NCBI RefSeq assembly: GCF_000247605.1
Contig: NC_016894.1
Span: 1,302,001-1,366,000 of the forward strand
Length of the DNA: 64,000 nt
Direction of reading: 5' to 3'
Source of the DNA: Acetobacterium woodii DSM 1030
GTDB taxonomy: Bacteria > Bacillota > Clostridia > Eubacteriales > Eubacteriaceae
The notes under the pieces were generated by a model, which saw only the letters and a program-made list of their open reading frames with translations, had not been told where the DNA came from and made no database searches. Made by a program: the position numbers and the translations under genes. This document shows, piece after piece, positions 42,250 through 52,000 of the stretch; positions within the stretch are counted from its first letter, which is position 1; each line of letters opens with the position of its first letter.

Positions 42250-45200
42250 TCAATACGAAGATGCCGCCTTACCAATAATCAGACTTCCTCCACCTGAGAA
42301 ACCTAAACAATTATTTCCCCCAACATCCGTTAATTTACCGCTTTCAATCGATCCAAAGCTTACATAGCATAGATTACTTCCATCAATCCAAATTGGGTTT
42401 TCAACAAAAGTTGTATTACTTGTGAAAGTAATTACCAGTGTAGTCGAATCCTTAAAAGTAATATTCAATGGTGGAGTAGTCGCATCATTACTAAAATTGT
42501 TGCCATCAGTAATAATAGCATCAAAAACTAGTAAATCTTCAAGATCAGCTGCAGTCAGGTTTGCAGCAGTATTCTTCATCGGTTCACTGAATTGAATAAT
42601 CACTTGTTGATCAATGTGAGTCCCAAAACTGTATTCAGAATTAAAAGGTTCTGGATCATACACTTTAACAGAAGTTATAACCGGCGGAGTAGGATCAACC
42701 GTAATAGTCACTGCTTTATTGGCCGTATTACCGGCGTTATCCGTAGCACTGTACATAATCACAAACTGAGTATTCGTTGATGCATCACCAATGTAAGTTT
42801 TGGCTGCATCAAAATTCATAAGGTATGGAATTTCAGCCGGAGGATTGTGAATGTCATAGTATTGACAGTACCGTGTCTCTACTGACGTGCTTATATCACC
42901 ATCGATATTATCACTGGCCGAGACTGTCCCTGTCCAGGTCGATAAATTGGCCAATGCCACGGTTTCGTTATTCGCTGTAATAACTGGCGCGATGGTGTCT
43001 AGAACAATATTACTATTGTATTGTAATGAACCCGCTGATGTCAGTGCTGGCAGCGTCAGATTAGCATCAACAGTAGCGCTGTCCTTGATGGTCCCAGAAA
43101 GAGCGGTGGTCGATTGATAACCCAAATCATTGCTGCTATCACCGCTTCGAACCGTATAGCTAAAAATAAGGGTCGTCGTGCCACTTCTTGAAGCATAATA
43201 CGCATCAGATGTATCTGAGTTAAGCGTATTCGTGACCAATTTTAAAGTTGGGGTTCCGGTAACATCAACCGCATTACTAAAAGTAACTTGAATGCTAATT
43301 GTGTCCCCGGCTTTATAAGCGCCATCAGGACTTAATGCCCTGATGTCAGTCACTGTCGTTGCCGCAGGGGCTATTACCCCGATGGTTGAATAAATAAAAG
43401 GTTGTACAGTATAGTTAGGATTTGTTAGCGTGTAGTTAACGGTGATGGTCTTCCCGGTGCCAACTACAGCCGAATCATAGCTGGCCGTTGTTGAAGTAAG
43501 GCTCACCGCATCACTGCCAATTACGTCGCTAGGATTGAGAGTTCCAGCATTGGTAACTGCCGCCGATATCGAACCATCATATTCCTTTGAGGTCGTCACA
43601 GAAACTCCAGAGACAGTCAGGGCTTTTGGGGTAATTGTGCCATTCTCGGTGCCACTTGACGGAGCCAGATAATTACCGTTGTCACCCCCAGAAATTGAAT
43701 AATTGACTGTGATCGTTTTTCCGTTTCCCGCATTGGCAGAATCATAGCTGGCAACCGCCGTTACCGTAACAACTTCACTGCCAACTTTGCCGGATAGATC
43801 TCCAGCGGTTACGGCTGCAGTACTGTTTCCATCATAAACTTTTGTAGTCGTTAATGACGGGGCTGAAATGGTCAGTTGTTTTTTACTGATTTCTCCGCTC
43901 GTGACACTGGTATCATCCACCGGTTTGATATAATTGCCGCTGTCGGACCCGTCAATGGTATAGACTACCGTAATGGTTTTTGCAGTTGCGACAGTACTAT
44001 CGGTGTAATTAGCTGCCGCTGAAACAGAAACCACATCACCAGGCACGGCGTTTGACAAACTACCAGCCGTAACCGATGCTGTTGTGGTTGCGTCATAAAT
44101 CTTGCTGGTCGTCAAGGTCGGGGACTCAATCGTCAGTGGGAGCTTAGTGATTTCACCTGTTGTCGTGTAAGGATAGGAAGCCGGAGCTGAATAATTATCT
44201 TTCTGACCACCAGACAAATCAAAGCTGACGGTAATGCTTTTGCCGCTTTCTGCTGTTTTGCTGGCATAAGTGGCCGATGGTGTAACAGTCACATCGTCAG
44301 TTCCCACTTTGCCGCTGTATATTCCTTCATTCGAAATTGTTGCGTTGGTTGTTCCATCATAAATTTTGCTGGTAGACACAACGATGTCAGTTTCCGTTAA
44401 AGCTTTTTTCGTGATCACTCCGCCTGACGTTTCATTAACCGGCGCCAGATAATTGCCGCTGTCGGTTCCGGAAATTGAATAGCTTATCGTGATCGTTTTT
44501 CCGTTTCCCGCATTGGCAGAATTATAGCTGGCAACCGCCGTTACCGAGACAACTTCACTGCCAACTTTGCCGGATAGATCTCCAGCGGTTACGGCTGCAG
44601 TATTGTTTCCATCATAAATTTTTGTAGTCGTTAATGACGGGGCTGAAATGGTCAGCTGTTTTTTACTGATTTCTCCGCTCGTGACACTGGTATCATCCAC
44701 CGGCTTGATATAATTGCCGCTGTCGGGCCCGTCAATGGTATAGACTACTGTAATGGTTTTTCCAGTTGCGACAGTACTATCGGTGTAATTAGCTGCCGCT
44801 GAAACAGAAACCACATCACCAGGCACGGCGTTTGACAAACTGCCAGCCGTAACCGATGCTGTTGTGGTTGCGTCGTAAATCTTGCTGGTCGTCAAAGTCG
44901 GGGACTCAACCATCAGCTGGAGCTTAGTGATCGCTCCGCTAGTTGACATGTAATTTTCCGGCTTATTGTATTTTGACGCATCCGTTCCACCAAGGGTATA
45001 GGAAACAGTGATGGTCTTGCCGCTGCCAACTGTTTTATCCGAATAGACTGCAGTTGCTGTTACTGACACATTATCACCTGCTGCAACACCTGTTAAGGTA
45101 CCCGCGGTAACAACTGCAGAAGTCGTCCCATCATATACTTTTGACAAGGTCAGGGTCGGATCAGAAATAGTCAGGGACGTTTTACTGGTTCCACCACCAC

Positions 45201-46608
45201 CTGTTGTTGGGGCGGCAGGGATAACTGCCGGCACATCCAGACCGGATTCTTCCGTCCAGCTGCCGGGTCGAATTTCGAAAACAGCGCCATCCGCTTTGAT
45301 ATCAGCTTTTTTTATTGTTCCGGTCCCATTGATATTTGCATCATCACCAGCAATTGACAATTGAGCAATGTTTGTATTTGAGCCAAGATTAACCGTTGCA
45401 TTAACCGCAGCGATGCCTAAATCAAGCGACTCGATCGTAGTATTTCCCCGGGTAATCACCATCGCATTGGGCGCATCAACCGTAACCTGATCAAAAGCTC
45501 CCTCCAGGATGACTTCTTCACCTTCGGCCATCTCGCTAATAATAATTTCTGTGCCGTTAAGATCTGTGGTCACAATACGGACGATGCCAGTTGGTGTTTT
45601 TTCAACCTTTATATTTGGATATTGTCCGCCGTTAATATGGATCGAATTCTCACCGCCGCCGCGAATGCGCAAATCCCCCAAAACTGTGATGTTATTGAGG
45701 GTCACATTACCATCACCCACATCTTCTGTAATAATCAGGTTGCCGGAGATCGTCATATTCTGCAGAATCACACCGTTAGCCTTGATAATCACGTCCCTGT
45801 CAACGGCATCAACACCACTGCTCGGACCATACGTGCCGGCACTGTCATAAACAAGTGAAGTCGTCAAATTTTCCAGTGCATTTATCGCGGCCTGAATGTT
45901 TACAAGCGCCTGATCCACTTCCGCCTGAGAGTTTGCAGAAGTCATCACATTTTTAGACAAAACAGTCTGCAGGTTTGTCCAAGAAGTAGATGTGTAATCA
46001 TTTTTATTGAGCTTATCGTATTTTTTCACCAGTTCATTGTAGGCTGATAAGTCTGTACCTTTGGGAACAATCTTGATCTGCAATTCTTCTAATCGCAGAC
46101 AAGAACCAGTCGTACCCAGCTCCTCACCGTTTTTAACCCAGCCCCATTCGCTGTTATTCTGAGGGATATTACCGATATTCTGAACATGTCCACGATAGTA
46201 AACGTCGTAGCCATCCAGATTGTCAAGCCAGATTTTTATCGATTCCACCCGCAGTCCTCGGCCTTCAGTACCGGTGAATTCACCGTTGCTGACCGGCTCC
46301 ATCCAGCCTTCATTCTGAACATGAACCTGGTAACTGATCCCAGCATTTTCTGGTACATCACCAGTCAGTTTAATCCAGAATCCTTCCACCCGCAGCCCCT
46401 GACCTCGGGTACCTATGGCTTCTGGACCTTCAATCACCGTACCGTCAGGCTTAGGCATATTGCCATAATTCTCCACATGCGCCCGATACGACACTGACAA
46501 ATCGGTGCTTGAGTCTTCCTGAGCAGCTACACTGCCAGGGATCAGAAAAATTCCAAAAACCAGACTTATAAGCGCTAACCGTCCTGCTGTTTGCAATATC
46601 TTTTTCAT
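42250..46608 (-). CDS. Large secreted ChW/YDG-repeat surface protein
   Basis: The ATG at 46608 begins a good signal peptide (MKKILQTAGRLALISLVFG to VAA). A GAGGTG SD lies some 27 nt upstream, so TTG 46629 or GTG 46641 are alternative starts with the same mature protein. Of about 1,450 residues, the N-terminal 170 contain three ChW repeats (HVENYGN, HVQNEGW, HVQNIGN, each with GLRVE or CLRLE). A FIVAR-like helical segment, a right-handed beta-helix-like region, seven YDG-type repeats (KVYDGTTSA, KIYDATTTA and similar), Ig-like and DUF5011-like domains follow. ChW repeats are typical of clostridial surface proteins. There is no LPXTG anchor. It is divergent from its neighbours and lies inside the integration hot spot. 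Confidence 0.87.
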   Translation of the reverse strand: MKKILQTAGRLALISLVFGIFLIPGSVAAQEDSSTDLSVSYRAHVENYGNMPKPDGTVIEGPEAIGTRGQGLRVEGFWIKLTGDVPENAGISYQVHVQNEGWMEPVSNGEFTGTEGRGLRVESIKIWLDNLDGYDVYYRGHVQNIGNIPQNNSEWGWVKNGEELGTTGSCLRLEELQIKIVPKGTDLSAYNELVKKYDKLNKNDYTSTSWTNLQTVLSKNVMTSANSQAEVDQALVNIQAAINALENLTTSLVYDSAGTYGPSSGVDAVDRDVIIKANGVILQNMTISGNLIITEDVGDGNVTLNNITVLGDLRIRGGGENSIHINGGQYPNIKVEKTPTGIVRIVTTDLNGTEIIISEMAEGEEVILEGAFDQVTVDAPNAMVITRGNTTIESLDLGIAAVNATVNLGSNTNIAQLSIAGDDANINGTGTIKKADIKADGAVFEIRPGSWTEESGLDVPAVIPAAPTTGGGGTSKTSLTISDPTLTLSKVYDGTTSAVVTAGTLTGVAAGDNVSVTATAVYSDKTVGSGKTITVSYTLGGTDASKYNKPENYMSTSGAITKLQLMVESPTLTTSKIYDATTTASVTAGSLSNAVPGDVVSVSAAANYTDSTVATGKTITVVYTIDGPDSGNYIKPVDDTSVTSGEISKKQLTISAPSLTTTKIYDGNNTAAVTAGDLSGKVGSEVVSVTAVASYNSANAGNGKTITISYSISGTDSGNYLAPVNETSGGVITKKALTETDIVVSTSKIYDGTTNATISNEGIYSGKVGTDDVTVTPSATYASKTAESGKSITVSFDLSGGQKDNYSAPASYPYTTTGEITKLPLTIESPTLTTSKIYDATTTASVTAGSLSNAVPGDVVSVSAAANYTDSTVATAKTITVVYTIDGSDSGNYIKPVDDTSVTSGEISKKQLTISAPSLTTTKVYDGNSTAAVTAGDLSGKVGSEVVTVTAVASYDSANAGNGKTITVNYSISGGDNGNYLAPSSGTENGTITPKALTVSGVSVTTSKEYDGSISAAVTNAGTLNPSDVIGSDAVSLTSTTASYDSAVVGTGKTITVNYTLTNPNYTVQPFIYSTIGVIAPAATTVTDIRALSPDGAYKAGDTISIQVTFSNAVDVTGTPTLKLVTNTLNSDTSDAYYASRSGTTTLIFSYTVRSGDSSNDLGYQSTTALSGTIKDSATVDANLTLPALTSAGSLQYNSNIVLDTIAPVITANNETVALANLSTWTGTVSASDNIDGDISTSVETRYCQYYDIHNPPAEIPYLMNFDAAKTYIGDASTNTQFVIMYSATDNAGNTANKAVTITVDPTPPVITSVKVYDPEPFNSEYSFGTHIDQQVIIQFSEPMKNTAANLTAADLEDLLVFDAIITDGNNFSNDATTPPLNITFKDSTTLVITFTSNTTFVENPIWIDGSNLCYVSFGSIESGKLTDVGGNNCLGFSGGGSLIIGKAASSY
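43711..44135 (-). repeat. Long direct repeat in the YDG-repeat gene
   Basis: About 425 bp here are almost identical to 44491-44915, an exact offset of 780 bp (260 codons). This indicates a recent in-frame duplication of a block of YDG modules. Confidence 0.85.
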
Positions 46609-46641
46609 AAAAAAAATTTTAAAATCCAATTTACACCTCAC

Positions 46642-47045
46642 TTTTTTTGTTTACAGTTATCTATGGTTAATTTATTTAATTATAAAAATTAAAAAAATGA
46701 TATATCAACATTTTAATTCTCATATTTATACAATGCAAGTAAATTTTTTCCACGTAAAAAAAACAGAAAAAAATGACAAAAAAATATATTTAAACACTCT
46801 AAAATTATGTAAAAATAAATTTTTATTCGCCAATGATGATTTGCTTTAAAAACCCAATGAAGAGACTTTATTGCGGGAAGCTGTTTTGGTCAAAGCTGTG
46901 AGGGATTCATAGCAGTGGACAAAAGCTGATTTATAAGAGCCAACACTGGTTCAACATAGGGTGATTTCGAAGATGCTTAAAAAAGATTTCTTATTTCAGG
47001 TGCAAAATAGCAGTAGTAGAACTGCAGCTTTCGTGATTCTAATCT
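46642..47045. other. AT-rich intergenic region upstream of the surface protein
   Basis: This region must contain the promoter of the minus-strand surface gene, but I cannot pick one -35/-10 pair with confidence. The right part may include decayed insertion-sequence DNA. Confidence 0.3.
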
Positions 47046-47335
47046 GCCAGCATTATGATTTTGCACCGGTGAGATGCTGACCCTACAATCCCCGTTGTAA
47101 AGGCAAGTTTGAAATTTACGTTAAATATCACAGACGGAATTTCTGGCACAGATTCGTGCCATCATAAGCCTTGCTGATTTTAATCAACAGGCATTGCTCT
47201 GGCTTGACACAATCTGTAACGAAGGGCTTCTTAAATCAACTTATGAAATGCCCGATGAATCATCTAAGAGTGAACAGCTCAGTTTGATCAATTCAACTTG
47301 GGGGAGCGGACATTTTTCTGGGCGTGCTTATTAGG
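47046..47335 (+). pseudogene. Decayed IS21-family istA remnant
   Basis: Broken frames on the plus strand read HYDFAPVRC, PYNPRCKGKFEIYVKYHRRNFW, then after a shift LADFNQQALLWLDTICNEG. These resemble the end of the IstA integrase core and the following ALxWLDTxAN segment. At least one stop and one frameshift are present, so it is inactive. Confidence 0.5.
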
Positions 47336-47409
47336 TAGCGAAAACAATTTTATGCCTTCTTGTTTACATGTCATGTTGATAATCGTTTATGTAAATTGTC
47401 ACTGTTAAC

Positions 47410-47521
47410 GGTACGGTTCGCCTCGACCAAGCAAAGTGACAAAAGTTCAATGGTTTTAATAAAATTCTCTTACGTTTTATAATAATTGTCGTAATACGGT
47501 AGGTGCGCCAAGAGCACGCCA
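47410..47521 (+). repeat. Partial element-end repeat with decayed att-like end
   Basis: GGTACGGTTCGCC (47410-47422) and CAAAGTGACAA match the element-end repeats at 41265 and 51247. The end, GAGCACGCCATA, resembles the tRNA-Arg-like scar end GGGCACGCCATA at 51181-51192. Confidence 0.5.
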
Positions 47522-47579
47522 TAGAGTGGAGCCGTTTTCTTCTTTTCGATTTCGGTTTATGAATAAAGCATTCAGCATA

Positions 47580-47608
47580 TTTACTTTCGTACTAATAATG
47601 CTTATAAT
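47580..47608 (+). promoter_or_regulatory. Promoter of the abiEi-abiEii operon
   Basis: TTTACT (47580-47585) and TATAAT (47603-47608) are separated by 17 bp. Transcription would begin near 47615, which makes GTG 47633 with its GGAAG SD the better start of the first gene. Confidence 0.6.
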
Positions 47609-47632
47609 ATTAGAATGAAAGGAAGTGAAATC

Positions 47633-48226
47633 GTGAAACAATACGAACAGCTGGATAAATTGATGGCCGATCATGACGGCATTGTTCAAACTTCGCAGGT
47701 TGTTGCCAAAGGAATTTCTAAACCTGTTTTTTATGATTATATCAAAGAGAAAAAACTGGAACAAGTGGCCCATGGCGTCTATGCTTCAGCGGATGCCTGG
47801 ATCGATACGCTGTATCTGATTCATCTTCGCAGTAAACAAGCGGTCTTTTCTCATGAAACCGCTTTGTTTCTTCATGATTTGACGGACCGAGAACCAGCTC
47901 TCTATTCGATTACAGTTAAGACTGGCTATAATCCCAACCGACTGAAAGCCGATGGAGTCCAGGTTTATACGGTTAAGCCCGAGCTTCATGGAGTAGGCTG
48001 CACTATTGCTCAGACGTCCTTTGGACATACGGTTCCGGTTTATGACATGGAAAGAACCGTCTGTGATCTGATCCGCAGTCGCAAAGGGATTGAAATCCAA
48101 ACCTTTCAAGACGCAATAAAGCAATATGTCCGACGCAAAGATAAGAATTTGCGAACACTGATGCAGTATGCATCCCTGTTTCGGGTTGAAAAAATTTTGC
48201 GACAATATCTGGAGGTACTGTTATGA
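47633..48226 (+). CDS. abiEi: AbiEi-type antitoxin/transcriptional regulator
   Basis: GTG 47633 has GGAAGTG 5 nt upstream; ATG 47615 would be almost leaderless. The 197-residue product has an N-terminal winged-helix (HDGIVQTSQVVAKGISKPVFYDYIKE in outline) and an AbiEi C-terminal domain with HGVYAS, VFSHETAL and DMERTVCDLI. AbiEi represses its own operon and counteracts AbiEii as a type IV antitoxin. It overlaps the toxin gene by 4 bp (ATGA). The pair gives phage abortive infection and stabilises mobile elements. Confidence 0.88.
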   Translation: MKQYEQLDKLMADHDGIVQTSQVVAKGISKPVFYDYIKEKKLEQVAHGVYASADAWIDTLYLIHLRSKQAVFSHETALFLHDLTDREPALYSITVKTGYNPNRLKADGVQVYTVKPELHGVGCTIAQTSFGHTVPVYDMERTVCDLIRSRKGIEIQTFQDAIKQYVRRKDKNLRTLMQYASLFRVEKILRQYLEVLL

Positions 48227-49077
48227 TTAAGACCTCAAAACAATTGAAGGATTTGATCCGTAATCTATCAAAAAAGAAAGCAGCGGATGCCCAAATGCTG
48301 ATGCGACATTATATGATGGAACGATTTCTGGAGCGAATTTCTCTTTCTGAATATAAAGATCGATTCATTTTGAAGGGGGGAATTCTAGTAACGGCGATGA
48401 TCGGGTTAAACGCAAGATCGACCATGGATTTAGATGCCACGGTAAAAGGAATTAATGTGAATGCCGATGACGTTGAGCAGATCGTTGCTTCGATTGCCTC
48501 GATTCCCCTGGACGATGGTGTATCTTTTTATATCAAGAGCATTGGTGAGATAATGGATGAAGCTGAGTATCCGGGGATCAGGGTTAGTATCGAGACAAAA
48601 TTTGACGGCGTGATCACACCATTTAAGGTGGATATTTCCACAGGGGATATCATTACCCCTAAAGAAATTCGGTATCAACTCAAACTGATGTTGGAAGAAC
48701 GTCAAATTGATATCTGGGCTTACAATCTGGAGACGATTCTGGCCGAAAAGTTGGAAACCATTATTGCCCGCAATACTACCAATACCCGGATGAGAGATTT
48801 TTATGACCTCCACAGCCTGCTTCAATTGTATGGTGAAAACATGAATCCTGCAGTTTTCAATCAGGCACTGATGGCAACTACGAACAAGCGTGGGACAGAG
48901 CATTATTTAACCGATATGATGTTAATCGTTGATGAAGTGGAAAATAGTAGTGTCATGGAAAATCTTTGGCTGGCTTATCAAAAGAAATTTTCTTATGCAT
49001 CGGAAATTACCTGGAAGACAATTATGGAATCCGTCCGCAATTGCATGGGGTTGATTAGAATGGAGGGCAGACATTAG
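48223..49077 (+). CDS. abiEii: AbiEii-type nucleotidyltransferase toxin
   Basis: This 284-residue protein has the nucleotidyltransferase core FILKGG (about residues 46-51) and STMDLDATVKG (about 66-76), where GG and the DxD-like acidic pair bind nucleotide and metal. Downstream ETILAEKLETIIAR and RDFYDL are also typical. AbiEii proteins transfer nucleotides to tRNA or related targets and arrest growth. All key positions look intact. It is translated in coupling with abiEi. Confidence 0.9.
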   Translation: MIKTSKQLKDLIRNLSKKKAADAQMLMRHYMMERFLERISLSEYKDRFILKGGILVTAMIGLNARSTMDLDATVKGINVNADDVEQIVASIASIPLDDGVSFYIKSIGEIMDEAEYPGIRVSIETKFDGVITPFKVDISTGDIITPKEIRYQLKLMLEERQIDIWAYNLETILAEKLETIIARNTTNTRMRDFYDLHSLLQLYGENMNPAVFNQALMATTNKRGTEHYLTDMMLIVDEVENSSVMENLWLAYQKKFSYASEITWKTIMESVRNCMGLIRMEGRH

Positions 49078-49139
49078 TTATTCTATGGCACATTCGTTTT
49101 TAAAGTCTAATAAAAGTGGTAATACATGTACAAGTATAA

Positions 49140-49500
49140 ATATTCGAAAAAAAGACAAAAAAGTGTCGTAAATATGTCACATATCATATAAAGATGTCTT
49201 TAATAAGCCATTTACCTATTCTTAGTGGTCCATTCTGTTTTGTCATCTGTGTGTTGTGTATTGAGTATTCCGACAGTGAAATCCCATCTGCAGAAATACT
49301 GTCCCATCATTCACGATTATTAAATTAGAGTGGTCTTTTTACTTGAAAGAATAAATGTTACGTTGCATAAGAGAGTTAATATATCCGCTTGCGAATTTAA
49401 AAGAGGTGATATTAACGATGAACGGTGAAAAATACAAGTGATTCTGAATTAATTTACATATTAACGCTGGCAACAAGTGTCCTACATTATTATATGTACA
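49140..49500 (+). repeat. Decayed copy of the element-end repeat
   Basis: The stretch near 49190-49230 (AAGCCATTTACCTATTCTTAGTGG) resembles ATGCCATTTACCTACTGG at the intact scar, but the tRNA part is lost. At 49440-49490, ATTAACGCTGGCAACAAGTG matches 51314-51333 and neighbouring bases agree. No gene is seen in 49078-49638. Confidence 0.5.
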
Positions 49501-49638
49501 AAAGGCGGGTATGTAAGCCGTTTTTTAAATTTCCTCACCACATATACAAGCATTCGTCGTAAAAAATGTCTATTTGTTACTGTTATTCATCGTAATATGT
49601 GTTAAGATGGATTAAAACACGAAAATGAGGTGAAGAAA

Positions 49639-50949
49639 ATGGAACGACTGGCAATGGAACAGTTAAATAAATGGAAGATAAAGAAAAACAAAAAGCCTCT
49701 CATTATTAGAGGGGCACGGCAGGTCGGTAAAACCTGGTTGATGAAAAACTTTGGACAGAAAACCTATGATCACGTTGTTTATATCAATTTTGATAATAAC
49801 CAGCAGATGAAAGATCTGTTTGAAGCTAATATGAAGATTGAACGAATAATCACAGGCCTGGAACTTTATTCAGGAAATAAGATCGATCCCGAAAATACCC
49901 TGCTTATTTTTGATGAAATACAGGAAGTACCCAAGGCATTGACTGCCTTAAAGTATTTTAATGAAAATGCACCGGAATATCAAATTATCTGTGCAGGATC
50001 ATTGCTGGGGGTTGCTTTGCACCAGGGGACATCATTCCCCGTTGGCAAGGTAGAATTTCTTGACCTCTATCCTTTGTCCTTTACAGAATTTATGAAAGCT
50101 ATGGGAAAAGAGCAATTTTTCGAACTCATCGAAAAAGGCGATTATGAGTTGGCAAATACATTTAAACAGGAATACATTGACTTGCTCAAATATTACTATT
50201 TTGTTGGTGGGATGCCGGAAGTCGTCGTCAACTTTGTAAATAATCAGGATTTTAATGAGGCAAGAGAGATACAGAAGAGAATCCTGACTGCCTATGAGCA
50301 GGATTTTTCGAAACATGCTCCAAATGAAGTGATCCCACGGATTCGGATGTTATGGAATAATATTCCGTCCCAGCTCACTAAAGAAAACAAGAAGTTTATC
50401 TATGGTCTGATCAAAGAAGGGTCACGGGCAAAAGACTATGAAATGGCGATGCTCTGGCTGACAGATTGCGGTCTTGTTCACAAAGTCCAACGGGTAACAA
50501 CACCGGGACTGCCATTAAAGGCATATGAAGACTTGAAAGCATTCAAACTGTTCATATTGGACGTTGGTTTACTATCTTGTATGGTTAGACTGAATCAAAC
50601 AGTTCTGCTTGATGGTAACGATCTGTTCAAAGAGTTTAAAGGTGCGTTGACAGAGCAATATGTGCTCCAGCAGTTAAAGACGCTGGAGGGCATTGAAACC
50701 TATTACTGGACAAATGATCGAGGAAGTGCTGAGATTGATTTTCTTGTTGATAATGGAAGCGATGTGTTTCCTATTGAGGTCAAGGCTGAGACCAATTTGA
50801 AAGCTAAAAGCTTGAAAACCTATTATGAAAAATTCAGTCCCGAAATATCAATTCGCACCTCGATGATGGATTATAAGAAGGAAGAATGGCTGATTAATTT
50901 GCCTTTGTGGGCAATCAATACATTGCAAATGAAGTTATCTTATATATAA
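49639..50949 (+). CDS. AAA ATPase of the DUF4143 family
   Basis: The start ATG 49639 has GAGGTG 7 nt upstream (GTG 49630 falls inside the SD). Walker A reads GARQVGKTW (near residue 26), Walker B LLIFDEIQ (about 91), and SLLGVAL follows. The C-terminal half is DUF4143 with LFILDVGLL, YYWTNDRGSAEIDFLV and PIEVKAE, a nuclease-like core (E..D..E-x-K). These 430-residue proteins are common on islands; the function is not settled. It is a single gene between element-end repeats. Confidence 0.88.
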   Translation: MERLAMEQLNKWKIKKNKKPLIIRGARQVGKTWLMKNFGQKTYDHVVYINFDNNQQMKDLFEANMKIERIITGLELYSGNKIDPENTLLIFDEIQEVPKALTALKYFNENAPEYQIICAGSLLGVALHQGTSFPVGKVEFLDLYPLSFTEFMKAMGKEQFFELIEKGDYELANTFKQEYIDLLKYYYFVGGMPEVVVNFVNNQDFNEAREIQKRILTAYEQDFSKHAPNEVIPRIRMLWNNIPSQLTKENKKFIYGLIKEGSRAKDYEMAMLWLTDCGLVHKVQRVTTPGLPLKAYEDLKAFKLFILDVGLLSCMVRLNQTVLLDGNDLFKEFKGALTEQYVLQQLKTLEGIETYYWTNDRGSAEIDFLVDNGSDVFPIEVKAETNLKAKSLKTYYEKFSPEISIRTSMMDYKKEEWLINLPLWAINTLQMKLSYI

Positions 50950-51143
50950 AGTATGCAAAGTACACAAATGCTGTTGTTGAAAAGATGTTTAATACTATGA
51001 AATTAGGTTAATATATAATAATTAGGAACTGAGAAGTTTGCCCCTTTTTTTGCCCATTAATCGCAGAGAAAAATGAGCAAAAGCAGATAAAGACAACAAA
51101 CAAAACGGCGGTATATCAACAAATGAATAATTTAAACTAATAA
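50950..51143. other. Short gene-free stretch
   Basis: It lies between the ATPase gene and the tRNA-Arg-like scar. I see no gene or clear terminator. Confidence 0.3.
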
Positions 51144-51190
51144 GGCTACGAACCGGAAGGTCGGGGGTTCCTATCCCCCAGGGCACGCCA
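51144..51190 (+). pseudogene. Decayed 3' fragment of tRNA-Arg(ACG)-like gene, likely att scar
   Basis: GGCTACGAACC fits a tRNA-Arg ACG anticodon loop. GGGGG-TTCCTAT-CCCCC is a T arm with a damaged loop, and the end GGGCACGCCA looks like an acceptor strand. The 5' half is absent. Confidence 0.55.
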
Positions 51191-51246
51191 TATATTTGAA
51201 CGATTTACTTAGAGCAATTATGAAAAGCAAATTGGGACTTCGATTC

Positions 51247-51647
51247 GGTACGGATCGCTTCCACTAGGTAAAGTGACAATGAAGATAAAGTGATTCTTAA
51301 TTAATTTGTGCATATTAACGCTGGCAACAAGTGCCCTACATAAAGGATTACGGCTCTCGAAAGCAAGGCAATTTAGAAATTAAAAAATAATGTCCTAATT
51401 GTGTCCTTTTGCGACTATTAAATACTTTTAATATGCCATTTACCTACTGGTTCGTAATCAGTAGGTCGGGGGTTCGATTCCCCCCGCTAGCTCCAGTAAG
51501 AATATAATATTTTGTTAAAAGAATGGCTTTAATTAGCGATTCTTTTTTTATTTTTTATTTTTTCTTTCTACTTATAAGTATGACCGACTGTGAAAAATCG
51601 AAAATTTCTGGCTATTTCTGGCTATTTTGCCCCTATTTTTGTCGCAC
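51247..51647 (+). repeat. Element-end repeat with tRNA-Thr 3' fragment, copy 2
   Basis: This is the counterpart of 41265-41651. It includes the pre-att block, the tRNA 3' half, the tRNA-type terminator (GAAT...ATTC then T7) and about 90 bp beyond. A short duplication (CTGGCTATTT twice) distinguishes it from copy 1. Confidence 0.75.
51443..51495 (+). pseudogene. 3' half of tRNA-Thr(CGT), likely att scar
   Basis: 53 bp identical to 41461-41513 except one A-to-G change in the anticodon stem. The 5' half of the tRNA is missing. With copy 1 it brackets about 10 kb. Confidence 0.85.
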
Positions 51648-51898
51648 TTTTTTAAAGACCTTTTGGATAACCAATACAAGATGGAAAGATCATTCCAATG
51701 AAGGTATTGTGCAAAGATGGCCGAGAGTGTTTGACGTTGACTATATCTTTGATATCCGGCCTAGATCGTTTTTGAAGGCAGGAGGCAAGGGGACACGGAA
51801 TCTTTGTTGAATAAAAATAAAGACATTTATAGCTATTATGAGAAGCCAGAATGACTTGTTGAGAACAAAGAGTGTTAATTGCAGAATTATTTCATCAA
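51648..51898. other. Possible gene remnant
   Basis: A plus-strand frame in about 51660-51810 reads NTRWKDHSNEGIVQRWPRVF and then DYIFDIRPRSF. It looks protein-like but lacks a start, an SD and a continuation. I cannot assign it. Confidence 0.3.
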
Positions 51899-51927
51899 TT
51901 GACAAGACAGTGCATTAATCTTACAAT
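51899..51927 (+). promoter_or_regulatory. Strong sigma-A-type promoter
   Basis: TTGACA (51899-51904) and TACAAT (51922-51927) with 17-bp spacing, upstream of the DUF2513 gene. Confidence 0.7.
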
Positions 51928-52000
51928 GAATACAATACTATGAGGGAAAGGCTCACTTAAAAAAGTATATAATTGAAATTAAAAACAGGGGGTGAAAATT

